Positions 1 through 9,005 of a DNA stretch of 64,000 bases are shown one piece after another. This stretch comes from UBA7662 sp943369355 (GTDB lineage Bacteria > Bacteroidota > Bacteroidia > UBA7662): the NCBI GenBank assembly GCA_943369355.1, contig CALRMX020000005.1:62001-126000 (forward strand), written 5' to 3'. Position 1 is the first letter of the stretch; every line of letters starts with the position of its first letter. A model generated the notes under the pieces. That model saw only the letters and a program-made list of their open reading frames with translations, made no database searches and had not been told where the DNA came from. A program made the translations under genes and the position numbers.

Positions 1-163
1 TTATGCTTAGCCGATTATGCAAAAGCACAATTCCATCTGCCTCCCAACTCCCTCTAAATTCTGGTCCGCGATGGCTTTGAGCATCCAGCACTTTTTTCAC
101 AACATCAGGCTTGTGCGCCGATTCGCCGCGAAAGAATGAAGTCCAACCTGCTATACCGCACAT
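1..163 (-). CDS. Asparagine synthase (glutamine-hydrolysing)-like protein, N-terminal fragment cut by the window edge
   Basis: The minus strand opens with ATG at 163 and reads without a stop to base 1, giving 54 residues that begin MCGIAGWTSF and continue with SHRGPEFRGSW and LLHNRLSI. The Cys2 nucleophile and the SHRGP motif are hallmarks of the class II glutamine amidotransferase domain of AsnB-type enzymes. The rest of the gene, including the ATP-pyrophosphatase domain, lies left of the window. It starts 10 bp after the stop of the Wzy-like gene, so it belongs to the same minus-strand polysaccharide operon. It is the third AsnB-like gene of the locus. In this setting such proteins may amidate uronic acids, as proposed for WbpS of Pseudomonas O-antigen loci, rather than make asparagine. 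The domain call is secure, the substrate is not. Confidence 0.85.
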   Translation of the reverse strand, partial: MCGIAGWTSFFRGESAHKPDVVKKVLDAQSHRGPEFRGSWEADGIVLLHNRLSI

Positions 164-173
164 ACGTTAGGAA

Positions 174-1547
174 TTAAAATGCTTTAAGCAATAAGTACCC
201 CACTACACTAAGCGATAAGAAAGAAATTACAATTTGTTGTATTCTTCGCTTAGGAATAAACTGCAATTGAGAATATCCAAAAGGGATAATCAAGGGATAA
301 ATATAGACCAAGTGTCTTGGGTCTTTGCTTGACACAACTCCTACTATTCCTGAAATAAAGAATAAAAGAAATACCGTTAAATAGAGTCTGTCTCCCTTTC
401 GCAAAAAATTTACGTATCCTGAGAAAAACCCAAAAACATATAGATACCAGAATACAATACCCAAAGAAATATACGTGGAAAGCAAATTGAGCCGTATTAC
501 CATAGGAGGGGGTATAGGCGACATGAAATAATATAATAGTTTTAGAGGTTGAATTAATAAAAAATTAGAAGTATATAATCTCAACCCTATTGAGCCTTCC
601 TGATTGGTTTCTTGTGCTAATGCTAGGTACATTCCTTGGATACGATCAAGATCAGAACCAAATAAACTTATTCCCTTAATCCAGTTCATCGTAAATAAAA
701 AGAAAACAACCACCAAAGTGCCTAACTTCAAAGTCAAATTCTTCGGTCTTGATAAAAAGACCCATATGAAATAAAATAATCCAACAAATGCTGAATGAAC
801 AGGTCGAATGCTATAAACGAGAAAAGATACCAACAATACCCATAATAAAGCTGTTAATTGCCATCTTGAATTAACCACTTTGTATACAACAAACAGGAAA
901 AGAACAGAAATTACTGCTTCACGTAATAAACTGACAACATGAATTACTAAAGTTGGGAATAATACTAAAATCCATAAACTTCCTTCTAACTGAATAAAAG
1001 AGTTCCTCTTAAATATAGCATACACCAGAACTGGAATAAGAGAACCTATACCAACTTTTAAAATACTTAAATGATAAAAGTGAAAAGAATCAAATCCTAA
1101 GGAACTTATTGCTTTGTAATAATATCCAAGCAAATAAAGGTAGCCCGTATAGCTCGAAGACCATAATGGTATTCCATCTACAGTTGTATTGATATCTAAC
1201 TTAGCTTTAACGAGTGTTTTTGCTGCAATGTAGAAATACATGTCATCTCCACCACCAAGAAAAGGTCGTCCAAAAGTATAATTTGTAGCTAACAGAAAAA
1301 ATGCACTACTAATCAAGTATACTCCAAATGCAAGCGTGAATACAGCTCCAGTTTCCCTTTTGAGAAAAGCCCTTAAAACTGCATAAAGGAGAAGTGCAAC
1401 TATTGGAGCATCGGGCACCTTGAACACCAACGCTGGTATAAACGTGGCCACTATTCCTAAAAATAGGAAGTTTAGCCCTTTTACTTTAAAAGCTTTAGTT
1501 AACTCGTGTTGGAACGAAAACTCTCTTTCAGTCAACAAATTTTCCAT
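174..1547 (-). CDS. Polytopic membrane protein, probable polysaccharide polymerase (Wzy-like)
   Basis: This 457-residue protein is almost entirely hydrophobic, with roughly ten or more predicted transmembrane segments and a larger polar loop near residues 95-135 (GRPFLGGGDDMYFY and on). Size, topology and a position between AsnB genes and Wzx fit an O-antigen or capsule polymerase, which joins repeat units at the periplasmic face of the inner membrane. Wzy proteins are poorly conserved, so the call rests on topology and on being the only such candidate in the cluster. The start overlaps the end of the upstream asnB by 16 bp, indicating translational coupling. A glucosyltransferase-type membrane protein is the main alternative. 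Confidence 0.6.
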   Translation of the reverse strand: MENLLTEREFSFQHELTKAFKVKGLNFLFLGIVATFIPALVFKVPDAPIVALLLYAVLRAFLKRETGAVFTLAFGVYLISSAFFLLATNYTFGRPFLGGGDDMYFYIAAKTLVKAKLDINTTVDGIPLWSSSYTGYLYLLGYYYKAISSLGFDSFHFYHLSILKVGIGSLIPVLVYAIFKRNSFIQLEGSLWILVLFPTLVIHVVSLLREAVISVLFLFVVYKVVNSRWQLTALLWVLLVSFLVYSIRPVHSAFVGLFYFIWVFLSRPKNLTLKLGTLVVVFFLFTMNWIKGISLFGSDLDRIQGMYLALAQETNQEGSIGLRLYTSNFLLIQPLKLLYYFMSPIPPPMVIRLNLLSTYISLGIVFWYLYVFGFFSGYVNFLRKGDRLYLTVFLLFFISGIVGVVSSKDPRHLVYIYPLIIPFGYSQLQFIPKRRIQQIVISFLSLSVVGYLLLKAF

Positions 1548-3445
1548 CTTTCATTCCAGAGCTGAAACATGAGTAAAAACCACAAAAGCTCACCATTGTG
1601 GTCCTTTCCAGACAAAAAACCATTTAAAATTGATTCGACCTCTTGATGATTAAAAATTCCCTGTCTTTTTAATTTGTCTTTATGAAGCATATCGAGTAAT
1701 ATCGGCCTTAGTTCGTTTCTCATCCACCGATGTATGGGGATAGCAAAACCCTGCTTTGGACGTTCTAGCATTGATTTAGGTATATGCCTTTCTGCAATTT
1801 TTTTCAATAAATACTTCTTGTTTCCATTTCTAATCTTGTAACCGTCAGGAACTGAGGCCACATATTCTATGATTCGATGATCAAGTAACGGTTCGCGTCC
1901 TTCTAAAGAAACCGACATAGCTGCCCTATCTACCTTCACAAGAATATCGTCCGTAAGATAGGTTTTATAGTCAATTAGCATCAATTGATGAAGTGGACTG
2001 ATCGGCTTTTCAAAGTCAATTAATGCATTATCGAATTGATTGGCTCGATATGAAGTTGGTGTAGCCAAAACTTTTTCCAGATTTTTGGATGCGATGCGCC
2101 GACTACCAATACGGAGTAATGCTTCATGCAAATGATTTTCCCCGAGTATATCAATAGCATTTGGAGCAATTTGTTCGTATCGACCATTTTTGATGAACGG
2201 AGTTAGCTGACCAATGGGCAAATGAGACAGTAGTTTTCCTAATTGTTTGCGGACAGGTTTTGGAAAACTTGACAGCATTTGGGCATTATTGAGGATGTTA
2301 TCATAACGAGTATAACCACCAAAAACTTCATCTCCCGCATCGGCCGATAGAGCAACCGTTACATGCTGTTTTGCCAAGGCGCTAACAAGCATTGTTGGAA
2401 TTGCTGATGAATCCCCAAAGGGTTCATCAAAAAAGTAAGGCAAATTTGGAATTAATGCCAAAGCATCTTGTTCGGTACAAATGAGCTCATGATGATCAGT
2501 TCCCAAATAATTTGCAATTTCCGCAGCAAAAGGTGCTTCATTGTGCGATTTCTCTGCAAATCCAATCGTAAAGGTTTTTAGGGGTTGAGGAATATTTTTT
2601 TGAATTAATGCGGTAACCAGAGAGCTATCATATCCTCCGCTTAAAAAAACCCCCACCGGAACATCACTAACCATTCGGTACCTACACGCAGAAGTAAGCA
2701 ACTCCTCCAGCTCATCGAGCAATAAATCTTCGTCAGTTACTAGCCTGGTACATTTATAATATTCGTCGACGCTCCAATATTTAGACTCTGATCCGGTTAA
2801 ACTCATCAAATCATATTCGATATAATGACCAGGCTTAACCTTTTTTACTTCATTGTAAATACTAAACTCACCAACGGTATATCCATATCTTAGAAAGTCG
2901 GTCAAGCTATTCGAATCCAAAGATAAATTGGCATCATTCGCAGCCGCCAGTGCTTTAATTTCTGAACCAAACAACAGTCCATTATTCCTGAAAGAATAAT
3001 ACAAAGGCTTTATACCTACTCGATCACGGCATAACCACAATTTTCGTTTATCCGTATCTAAAATTGCAAAGGCAAACATACCGATAAAGCGTCCTAAGCA
3101 TTGAATACCCCAATGTTGAAATGCTCTTAATAAAACCTCAGTATCAGAATCCGAAGAAAAACTAAATCCAAGCTGGATTAATTCTTTTCTTATTTCGCGG
3201 AAGTTGTAGATTTCACCATTATATACAACTCGAAGATTATCGCGCTCCATAGGCTGATGGCCTAACGGACTTAAATCTAAAATTGAAAGCCGGCGATGGG
3301 CCATTCCAATTTTTACTTCATGTAGATTTACTACACTAATTCCCTCATCGTCAGGCCCGCGATGAACTATAGAATTAGCCATTCTACGTAAATCATCCTC
3401 GGTCCATGTTCCCTTAGAGTCAACAAATCCTGCTAATCCGCACAT
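1532..3445 (-). CDS. asnB: Asparagine synthase (glutamine-hydrolysing), polysaccharide-locus type
   Basis: The 637-residue protein has the full AsnB architecture. The N-terminal glutaminase domain starts MCGLAGF with nucleophile Cys2 and carries the HRGPDDEG motif. The C-terminal synthetase domain has the PP-loop LSGGYDSS near residues 268-275, LSADAGDEVFGGY, and the VKVDRAAMSVSLEGREPLLD block. AsnB releases ammonia from glutamine and passes it to an adenylated carboxylate. Its placement between wzx and wzy suggests it amidates a sugar carboxylate or a linked amino acid, but asparagine synthesis cannot be excluded. Its ATG shares one base with the wzx stop (TAATG), and its 3' end overlaps the next gene. 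Confidence 0.9.
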   Translation of the reverse strand: MCGLAGFVDSKGTWTEDDLRRMANSIVHRGPDDEGISVVNLHEVKIGMAHRRLSILDLSPLGHQPMERDNLRVVYNGEIYNFREIRKELIQLGFSFSSDSDTEVLLRAFQHWGIQCLGRFIGMFAFAILDTDKRKLWLCRDRVGIKPLYYSFRNNGLLFGSEIKALAAANDANLSLDSNSLTDFLRYGYTVGEFSIYNEVKKVKPGHYIEYDLMSLTGSESKYWSVDEYYKCTRLVTDEDLLLDELEELLTSACRYRMVSDVPVGVFLSGGYDSSLVTALIQKNIPQPLKTFTIGFAEKSHNEAPFAAEIANYLGTDHHELICTEQDALALIPNLPYFFDEPFGDSSAIPTMLVSALAKQHVTVALSADAGDEVFGGYTRYDNILNNAQMLSSFPKPVRKQLGKLLSHLPIGQLTPFIKNGRYEQIAPNAIDILGENHLHEALLRIGSRRIASKNLEKVLATPTSYRANQFDNALIDFEKPISPLHQLMLIDYKTYLTDDILVKVDRAAMSVSLEGREPLLDHRIIEYVASVPDGYKIRNGNKKYLLKKIAERHIPKSMLERPKQGFAIPIHRWMRNELRPILLDMLHKDKLKRQGIFNHQEVESILNGFLSGKDHNGELLWFLLMFQLWNERWKIC

Positions 3446-4770
3446 TAAAAATAAAAGCTAAAATACATGGCACAAAAAACAGTAATTACATAGCTAACAA
3501 CAGCTCCCCAAAATGATAATCCGAAAGAGTACAATCTTTCGGATTTCCAAGTATAGATAAGGGCACCTACAGCTGAGGTGGCAGGAGCCGAAATTGCTAA
3601 GCCACTAAATCCAAAATCGGTCAGGGAAAGATAATTTAATAGCAAGTTACAACCGATTGTAAGGATGCTAATAAGCACCAGATATTTGGTTTTTTTCTGT
3701 ATTGTATATCCCATGCCATTTATACCCATGCCACCATAAATCAAAGTTGAGGCAACTACAGACGGGAGTAAATGAGCTACCGACAAATACTGAGAACCAC
3801 CGAATAATTGTAAAAGCCACTTTCCTGTAAAACCGCTTAAAGCCACAGCGATGGGAAGCATCACCAAAAAAACGTGGTAGACAAGTTTATTTAATCTGAT
3901 TCCTTCCGGAGATTCATAGTTTAAAAACATGACCGGTTGAAATCCTTTAGTTACGATGTTCATTGCAAAATTAGGGAGTTGAGCAAATCGACTCAATAAT
4001 GCATATTGACCTAACGTCTCAATTCCTAGAATACGATTAATGACAAATCGATCTACTACCAACATCAAATTATTGCTCAGATAATTTGGAACGAAAGGCA
4101 ACGACACTCGTAATAGTTCCTTACATTCTCCTCTGTGCTCTCTCGGTATTCTGAAAACTAAAAATCCCTTAATTAAAAAAAGGCTGTAGGGTAAACTTAA
4201 TAAAGCACCGAAAGTTAACCCAAGGAGATAGTCAGAAATTACTCCATTCGAATAATTAAACCATATAATTCCGCCGACCAATCCCAAAGATGAAGCTAAA
4301 AAACTAGAAAGAGCAGCTTTTCCAGCCAAGCCCTTCCAGCGAAGAAAATTAAATATGATGTAATTTATATACGTAATCAAAAGATAGACGAATGATAAGT
4401 GAATTAAATCTCCGGAAGGTACCCAAACAGGAACTTGACCCAGAAAACTCCAAAAAAAGAAAAGCAGATATAAAACAAAAATCACAACGATTGTAACCCA
4501 AAAACTGAAGGAGAAAAGACTTCTTTGCAGTTGGAAATTGTCCTTATGATTCGCTATGAAAATAGACATGCCAGAATCAATACCTAGACCAACAAGGGTT
4601 GTTAGCAGACCAACAAACACTAAGAATAAATCATAATTTCCCAGTTCGGTTGGAGTAGTGTGCCGCGCTAAATAAGGCACAATCAAAACACTTAAAAGTC
4701 GAACACCTAATTGGGAGATAAAATAGAAATTACTGTCTTTTAGGGCTTTTTTAATTAAACCATCTCTCAT
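3445..4770 (-). CDS. Polysaccharide flippase, Wzx/PST family
   Basis: The 441-residue protein has about 12-14 hydrophobic segments starting near residue 14, with short charged loops and the N-terminal NFYFISQLGVRLLSVLIVPYL region typical of polysaccharide (PST/MOP superfamily) transporters. Such proteins move undecaprenyl-diphosphate-linked repeat units across the inner membrane before Wzy polymerises them. It follows the glycosyltransferase gene by 9 bp and is coupled to asnB through a TAATG overlap. The family is recognised from topology and scattered motifs such as the VDRFVINRILG segment. The exact substrate cannot be read from sequence. Confidence 0.85.
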   Translation of the reverse strand: MRDGLIKKALKDSNFYFISQLGVRLLSVLIVPYLARHTTPTELGNYDLFLVFVGLLTTLVGLGIDSGMSIFIANHKDNFQLQRSLFSFSFWVTIVVIFVLYLLFFFWSFLGQVPVWVPSGDLIHLSFVYLLITYINYIIFNFLRWKGLAGKAALSSFLASSLGLVGGIIWFNYSNGVISDYLLGLTFGALLSLPYSLFLIKGFLVFRIPREHRGECKELLRVSLPFVPNYLSNNLMLVVDRFVINRILGIETLGQYALLSRFAQLPNFAMNIVTKGFQPVMFLNYESPEGIRLNKLVYHVFLVMLPIAVALSGFTGKWLLQLFGGSQYLSVAHLLPSVVASTLIYGGMGINGMGYTIQKKTKYLVLISILTIGCNLLLNYLSLTDFGFSGLAISAPATSAVGALIYTWKSERLYSFGLSFWGAVVSYVITVFCAMYFSFYF

Positions 4771-4779
4771 AGTAGAACT

Positions 4780-5937
4780 TTACCCATGCAGCTTCCTTTT
4801 CAACAATCCTTCTATATCGACAATTACCTTTTGAACACATTCTTCAAAATACCAACTTCTTGCTTCGTAGCCAATTCTATTGCCATTTTGGGGGTTTCCA
4901 GCGTATTCAGACAATCTATCACATACTTGTTGAGCCGAAGATGCTGAATACATCGGATATAACTTCAAGTCAGCGTATAAATCATCCTTCCGATAATGTA
5001 TTACTGGTTTAGCCGCCACCATTGCTTCATAGATAACACCGTAAGTAAACCAGCTATTTCTTAGTTCTCCAACAACTACATCGACTTCATGATAGAGGCT
5101 CATAAGATCTTTTCTCGCCATAGTTGGGAACCATTTCACATTTCTTTCTATACCCAGTTCTGCGATAAGTTCTTTAGAAGCATTTATATCTGAGCCATAT
5201 TCCATGGTGTATACAATCACCTCAATTGACGGATGATTAGTTATGAACAATGCTACACCTTCGAATAATTTATTATTATCCTTTAACGAAACAGGGTCTT
5301 TTTCAGTTTTCCAAGCATGTCGGGAAGGATGTAAGATCTTAATTCGCTTTTTTGGTACGTCATCTTCTTTAGAAAACACCTCATGTTTTATCTTCCGGGG
5401 GGCATAAACCATGGGCACACCTGATTTCAAAACCAGCCCTTTGAATCCAATTTTATTCAGTGCATTCTGAAATACAGTAGCATTATCCGCTATTGAGACT
5501 GCAGCAGCTCCTTTAATACCTCGTTTTTGAAATTTTCTAAAGTGAAGGTTACTCAGCCATTTTAAAGGATTCTTGGGTATGGCAAATGGCAATAGGTACA
5601 AATCACTTCCATATGGTATAAATAAGTCGACTGTTATTCCTGCTTTAGTTAGAAAAGCAGGGGCTGTACCACAAGCAATAAAAAAATTGTATTCTTCAAA
5701 TTGTGCATTAATTGTGTTTGGAGATAAGCTCAATAAATCTTGCGCATTTCCCCAAGGAAGTACTTGAACCAGCTGTATGTCTTCTTCTGAGTTACTATCG
5801 GAATTGGCTGAAAAATGGGCAGGCTCGTAGGGTAATGCGAAAACGGCACAATTAAATCCTTCATCGCGAAGATAACGTGCAAGCACAAAAAAATTATTGT
5901 TCATATTGCCTATTAAGGCAATTTTCAGGTCTTTCAC
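4780..5937 (-). CDS. Glycosyltransferase, GT-B fold, polysaccharide assembly
   Basis: This 385-residue soluble protein begins IALIGNMNNNFFVLARYLR, like GT-B glycosyltransferases of family GT4. Its C-terminal half contains KILHPSRHAWKTEKDP, the WFPTMARKDLMSLYHEVDVVVGE segment and a final YEAMVAAKPVI block, which resembles the EAMA nucleotide-sugar binding region of GT4 enzymes. It probably adds one sugar to the growing repeat unit on the cytoplasmic face. The start codon is GTG at 5937 and shares one base with the TAG of hisF upstream, so translation is likely coupled. It is the only clear glycosyltransferase in the window, so further ones, including the initiating enzyme, should lie left of base 1. 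Confidence 0.7.
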   Translation of the reverse strand: MKDLKIALIGNMNNNFFVLARYLRDEGFNCAVFALPYEPAHFSANSDSNSEEDIQLVQVLPWGNAQDLLSLSPNTINAQFEEYNFFIACGTAPAFLTKAGITVDLFIPYGSDLYLLPFAIPKNPLKWLSNLHFRKFQKRGIKGAAAVSIADNATVFQNALNKIGFKGLVLKSGVPMVYAPRKIKHEVFSKEDDVPKKRIKILHPSRHAWKTEKDPVSLKDNNKLFEGVALFITNHPSIEVIVYTMEYGSDINASKELIAELGIERNVKWFPTMARKDLMSLYHEVDVVVGELRNSWFTYGVIYEAMVAAKPVIHYRKDDLYADLKLYPMYSASSAQQVCDRLSEYAGNPQNGNRIGYEARSWYFEECVQKVIVDIEGLLKRKLHG

Positions 5938-6698
5938 TATTGAAGTGCTTTATTCAATTTTTCCTTATCCGGGAAATTCACCAAAACACCTAAACCTTTT
6001 TGTTGGTAAACTACCATACTACCTAAAGCGACAGCAGAAGCTTTCCCTTGATGAACCACTTGACTAATGTGTTCTAAATTACCAGCTCCCCCATGCGCAA
6101 TCACTGGCACACCAACTGCTTCGCTTACCCTTCGAGTTAAATCCACATCAAATCCCGACCAAGTGCCTTCTTTATCAATGGAGGTCAAGAGAATTTCACC
6201 TGCCCCCATAGCTTCAAGTTGCTTGCACCACTCTACTGGATTCTTTTTGGAGTTTTTTGAGCCTGAATGTGTAAATACTTCGTAATTGCCCCAAAAGTTC
6301 TTTTTCACATCTACCGATGCAACAACAGCCTGATTGCCATAATGTTGAGCTAATTGTTCAATTACTTTAGGATGGGTATGACAAGCCGCATTCAAAACAA
6401 CTTTTTCGAACCCTATTTCAAAAATTTCCTTGGCTGTTTCAAAATCATGTAAACCTCCTCCATAAGCAAGCGGCATAAAACACTCATTTGCTATTTCTCT
6501 AAGAATACGAAGGTTAGGTTTACGTGTTTGTGTTGTAGCTTCAATATCTAAAAAAACCAGTTCATCTACTTCCAATTCGTTGAAAATACGAACTGTATTT
6601 ATTGGATCTCCAATGTAGCCAGGTTTACTGAATTTAACAGTTTTAACTAGCGCATCGTCTCTCAAAAGCAATGCGGGGATTACACGAGTTTTTAGCAT
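5937..6698 (-). CDS. hisF: HisF-like cyclase/ammonia-using subunit of the sugar amidotransferase system (WbuZ/HisF2 type)
   Basis: The 253-residue protein is a HisF-type (beta-alpha)8 barrel: MLKTRVIPALLLRD at the N-terminus, PLAYGGGLH near residues 93-101, VASVDVKK, and VIAHGGAGNLEH near 205. It lies directly after a HisH-like glutaminase and a WbpG-like N-acetyl sugar amidotransferase, the trio that converts the carboxylate of diacetamido-uronic acids to an amide in Pseudomonas and Escherichia O-antigen loci. No other histidine-biosynthesis gene is nearby, so a role in sugar amidation is favoured over imidazole-glycerol-phosphate synthesis. The start shares a base with the hisH stop. Confidence 0.85.
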   Translation of the reverse strand: MLKTRVIPALLLRDDALVKTVKFSKPGYIGDPINTVRIFNELEVDELVFLDIEATTQTRKPNLRILREIANECFMPLAYGGGLHDFETAKEIFEIGFEKVVLNAACHTHPKVIEQLAQHYGNQAVVASVDVKKNFWGNYEVFTHSGSKNSKKNPVEWCKQLEAMGAGEILLTSIDKEGTWSGFDVDLTRRVSEAVGVPVIAHGGAGNLEHISQVVHQGKASAVALGSMVVYQQKGLGVLVNFPDKEKLNKALQ

Positions 6699-7303
6699 TA
6701 TATCCGAGCGAAATTTTCTAACAAACGCATGCCGAATTTGTGGCTTTTTTCAGGATGAAATTGTGCGCCATAAATGTTTTCATGTTGAACTGCTGCGTCG
6801 AAATCTACACCATAGGTGCACTTAAGTATGCTATTTCTTTCATCATCAACGTGCACACGATAAGAATGAACAAAATAGAATCTAGGCTCATCGGGCAGGC
6901 TCACCGTTAGAGGACTTGGTGTTGTAGGATGAACTAAATTCCAACCCATATGTGGGACTTTTAATCCATTTTGGTTTGGGAAACGAATGGTATCTGCAGC
7001 AATCCAACCTAAGCCCGGTAAATTACCTTCCTCACTACCCCGCGTAAGTAATTGCATACCCAAACAAATTCCGAGAACAGGTACTTTCTCTCCCAAAGCT
7101 TTTTGATTCAAAACATCTAAGAAACCACTTTCATTGATTCGTTTCATAGCGTTATCGAAAGCCCCAACGCCAGGCAAAAGTATTTTTTTTGCCGCTTGCA
7201 AATCTTCGGGGCGATCAACTATTCGGGCTTCAACGCCAATACGTTTGAACATATTGAACACTGATCCAAGGTTACCCATCCCGTAATTGACAATCGTAAT
7301 CAT
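6698..7303 (-). CDS. hisH: HisH-like glutamine amidotransferase of the sugar amidotransferase system (WbuY type)
   Basis: The protein is 201 residues long from the ATG at 7303, the preferred start because it gives the family N-terminus MITIVNYGMGNLGS and an ATGA overlap with the gene upstream; an in-frame TTG at 7318 would add five unconserved residues. It is a class I (triad) glutaminase: oxyanion loop LPGVGAF, nucleophile Cys80 in GICLGMQL, and a C-terminal AQFHPEKS block with the catalytic His and Glu. It should make ammonia from glutamine and deliver it through the HisF barrel to the neighbouring amidotransferase. The close spacing of the three genes supports one complex. Confidence 0.88.
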   Translation of the reverse strand: MITIVNYGMGNLGSVFNMFKRIGVEARIVDRPEDLQAAKKILLPGVGAFDNAMKRINESGFLDVLNQKALGEKVPVLGICLGMQLLTRGSEEGNLPGLGWIAADTIRFPNQNGLKVPHMGWNLVHPTTPSPLTVSLPDEPRFYFVHSYRVHVDDERNSILKCTYGVDFDAAVQHENIYGAQFHPEKSHKFGMRLLENFARI

Positions 7304-8457
7304 TTCTTTGGAAAGCAATATTTCAAATAAAAACTGTGAGGTACCAAATTTGCTTTCATCAAAATGTAGAAAAACGGACGCAGTCTTTCAAAACGCTTCT
7401 TGTATGTAGGGAATTCTTCCCAATAACGAGGAGCTTCTTTCATTTTTGCATCGTATTCGGAGTCACTCAAACCAAGTCGTTTTTTAAAATACTCCAATAA
7501 TTCCGGTTCAATATGCGGAGGAGTCTCATAATATTCGTGCAGAGCAGCTTCTCTGTCCATATTTCCCGACCTAACTGATGCAGATAGACTATTATTACGG
7601 TAATCTATATTGAATTTTTGAGGACAATAAATACCGTGAAAGAAAGCCGTCATACGATTTTCTAAATGATGACCACCATAATACTGCCAGCCAAACTCTT
7701 TTTCGAGAAAAGCTTTCGCTTCTTCTTTGCTGTATTTAATGTACCAAAGTGGTCTAATCTTTTGAATTCTGTACAAAGTGGTCCATCTGATAAACTTCGA
7801 GAACGTCATCAATGGATACGTTTTCATGGGTAGTTTTCCAAACTGCTTATGAATACTCTTAATGTACTTACCATCAAAATAATTCTTGCCAAGAGGAGTT
7901 ATCCCTTCTGCCAAAAAGGAATGGCCTTCCAAAACATATTTTACTTTGAATTTCGCAGCAGCTCTATACATCGTCTCGGCTAATGCCAAGTCTGTAGACG
8001 CTTCTATTTCAGGAACTCCAGCAATAAAAAAAGCTTTAAAGATGTCGTCTGCTTCTTTATTATCACATACATGTGTATATAAATCCACATTTAATTTGCC
8101 AAGAACTTTCCTAATATTCTCGGTTGCTATAGATGTATTCCAAGTATTATCGTAATGTACTGCTAACGGCCTAAGACCATTTTGAATCGCCCACCAAACC
8201 ATGTACGATGAATCAGTCCCTCCACTAACACCTATTACACAATCATATTTCTTGCCTTTCCCTTCTGCTTTTATTTTAGAAATAATTTCTTGTATACGTT
8301 TTTCTCCATCTGGCAACCCAGTTTGATACTGTACTTTTAGGTCTTCTACCATTTCACAGTAATTGCAAACTCCATCTTGATTAAATGAAATTGCAGGTGT
8401 TCTGTCATCATAGATGCAACGGCTACAAATCTGAAGGTCTTTATAATTCATGGTCAT
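7300..8457 (-). CDS. N-acetyl sugar amidotransferase (WbpG/WbuX/PseA-like)
   Basis: This 385-residue protein starts with a probable zinc site, CSRC at residues 11-14 and CNYC at 31-34, followed by an ATP-pyrophosphatase PP-loop, GVSGGTDSS at 76-84, and a KYVLEGHSF motif. This layout is that of the N-acetyl sugar amidotransferases (TIGR03573 type), which adenylate a sugar carboxylate and replace it with ammonia from the HisH/HisF pair. The downstream hisH and hisF overlap it in series by 4 and 1 bp. The likely substrate is a UDP-linked diacetamido-uronic acid made by the tviB, wbpB and wbpD-like genes of this operon. The start overlaps the stop of the acyltransferase upstream by ATGA. Confidence 0.88.
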   Translation of the reverse strand: MTMNYKDLQICSRCIYDDRTPAISFNQDGVCNYCEMVEDLKVQYQTGLPDGEKRIQEIISKIKAEGKGKKYDCVIGVSGGTDSSYMVWWAIQNGLRPLAVHYDNTWNTSIATENIRKVLGKLNVDLYTHVCDNKEADDIFKAFFIAGVPEIEASTDLALAETMYRAAAKFKVKYVLEGHSFLAEGITPLGKNYFDGKYIKSIHKQFGKLPMKTYPLMTFSKFIRWTTLYRIQKIRPLWYIKYSKEEAKAFLEKEFGWQYYGGHHLENRMTAFFHGIYCPQKFNIDYRNNSLSASVRSGNMDREAALHEYYETPPHIEPELLEYFKKRLGLSDSEYDAKMKEAPRYWEEFPTYKKRFERLRPFFYILMKANLVPHSFYLKYCFPKK

Positions 8458-9005
8458 TTCGAATCAATTAATCTTGCTGGACTACCTGCTATCTTACTGC
8501 CTGCAGGAAAACTTTTATTTACAAAACTATTGGCACCTACAACACATCCATCGCCGAGAACAACTCCTGATGCAATGATGCTATGCGGGCCAATGTAACA
8601 TCGGTTGCCTATTTGAACATGGGCATATTCGTAGGGAGCTTCGCCTCCACTTGTGGCCCAATTAACAGTATCATGGGAATAAATGTGAACTCCTGCGGAA
8701 ATACTACAAAAGTCACCTATTTGTAATCCACCACTTCCATCGAGTATCGTAAATGGACCCACCCAAGTATTTTTTCCAACAACTACATTCCCAAACACAT
8801 GACAGCTATCGTAAACGGATGTACCCTCGCCGAAATTCAAAAACTTCGCCTTTTCCCATCTATCGAAAAACACATCTGCAAAAGGCAAATTGCGATTCAA
8901 TTTTTCCCTAAACAGGTTGTCTAAGGTTGCTTTTAGTTCTGTCAACTCCTTGAACAAATTTAAAAGCCTCTCTTCTTTGCCAATGAGCAGATCTTCTCTA
9001 TTCAT
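8454..9005 (-). CDS. Hexapeptide-repeat acyltransferase (left-handed beta-helix, WbbJ-like)
   Basis: The 183-residue protein has a charged helical N-terminus (about 55 residues) followed by imperfect hexapeptide repeats: VYDSCHVFGNVVVGKNTWVG, LQIGDFCSISAGVHIYSHDT, VQIGNRCYIGPHSIIASGVVLGDGCVVGANSFVN, and the terminal IAGSPARLI. The His in YSHDTVN is in the position of the catalytic His of the family. It probably O- or N-acetylates a sugar of the repeat unit in the cytoplasm. It overlaps both neighbours by 4 bp through ATGA junctions, so it is part of the amidation/assembly operon. Confidence 0.85.
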   Translation of the reverse strand: MNREDLLIGKEERLLNLFKELTELKATLDNLFREKLNRNLPFADVFFDRWEKAKFLNFGEGTSVYDSCHVFGNVVVGKNTWVGPFTILDGSGGLQIGDFCSISAGVHIYSHDTVNWATSGGEAPYEYAHVQIGNRCYIGPHSIIASGVVLGDGCVVGANSFVNKSFPAGSKIAGSPARLIDSK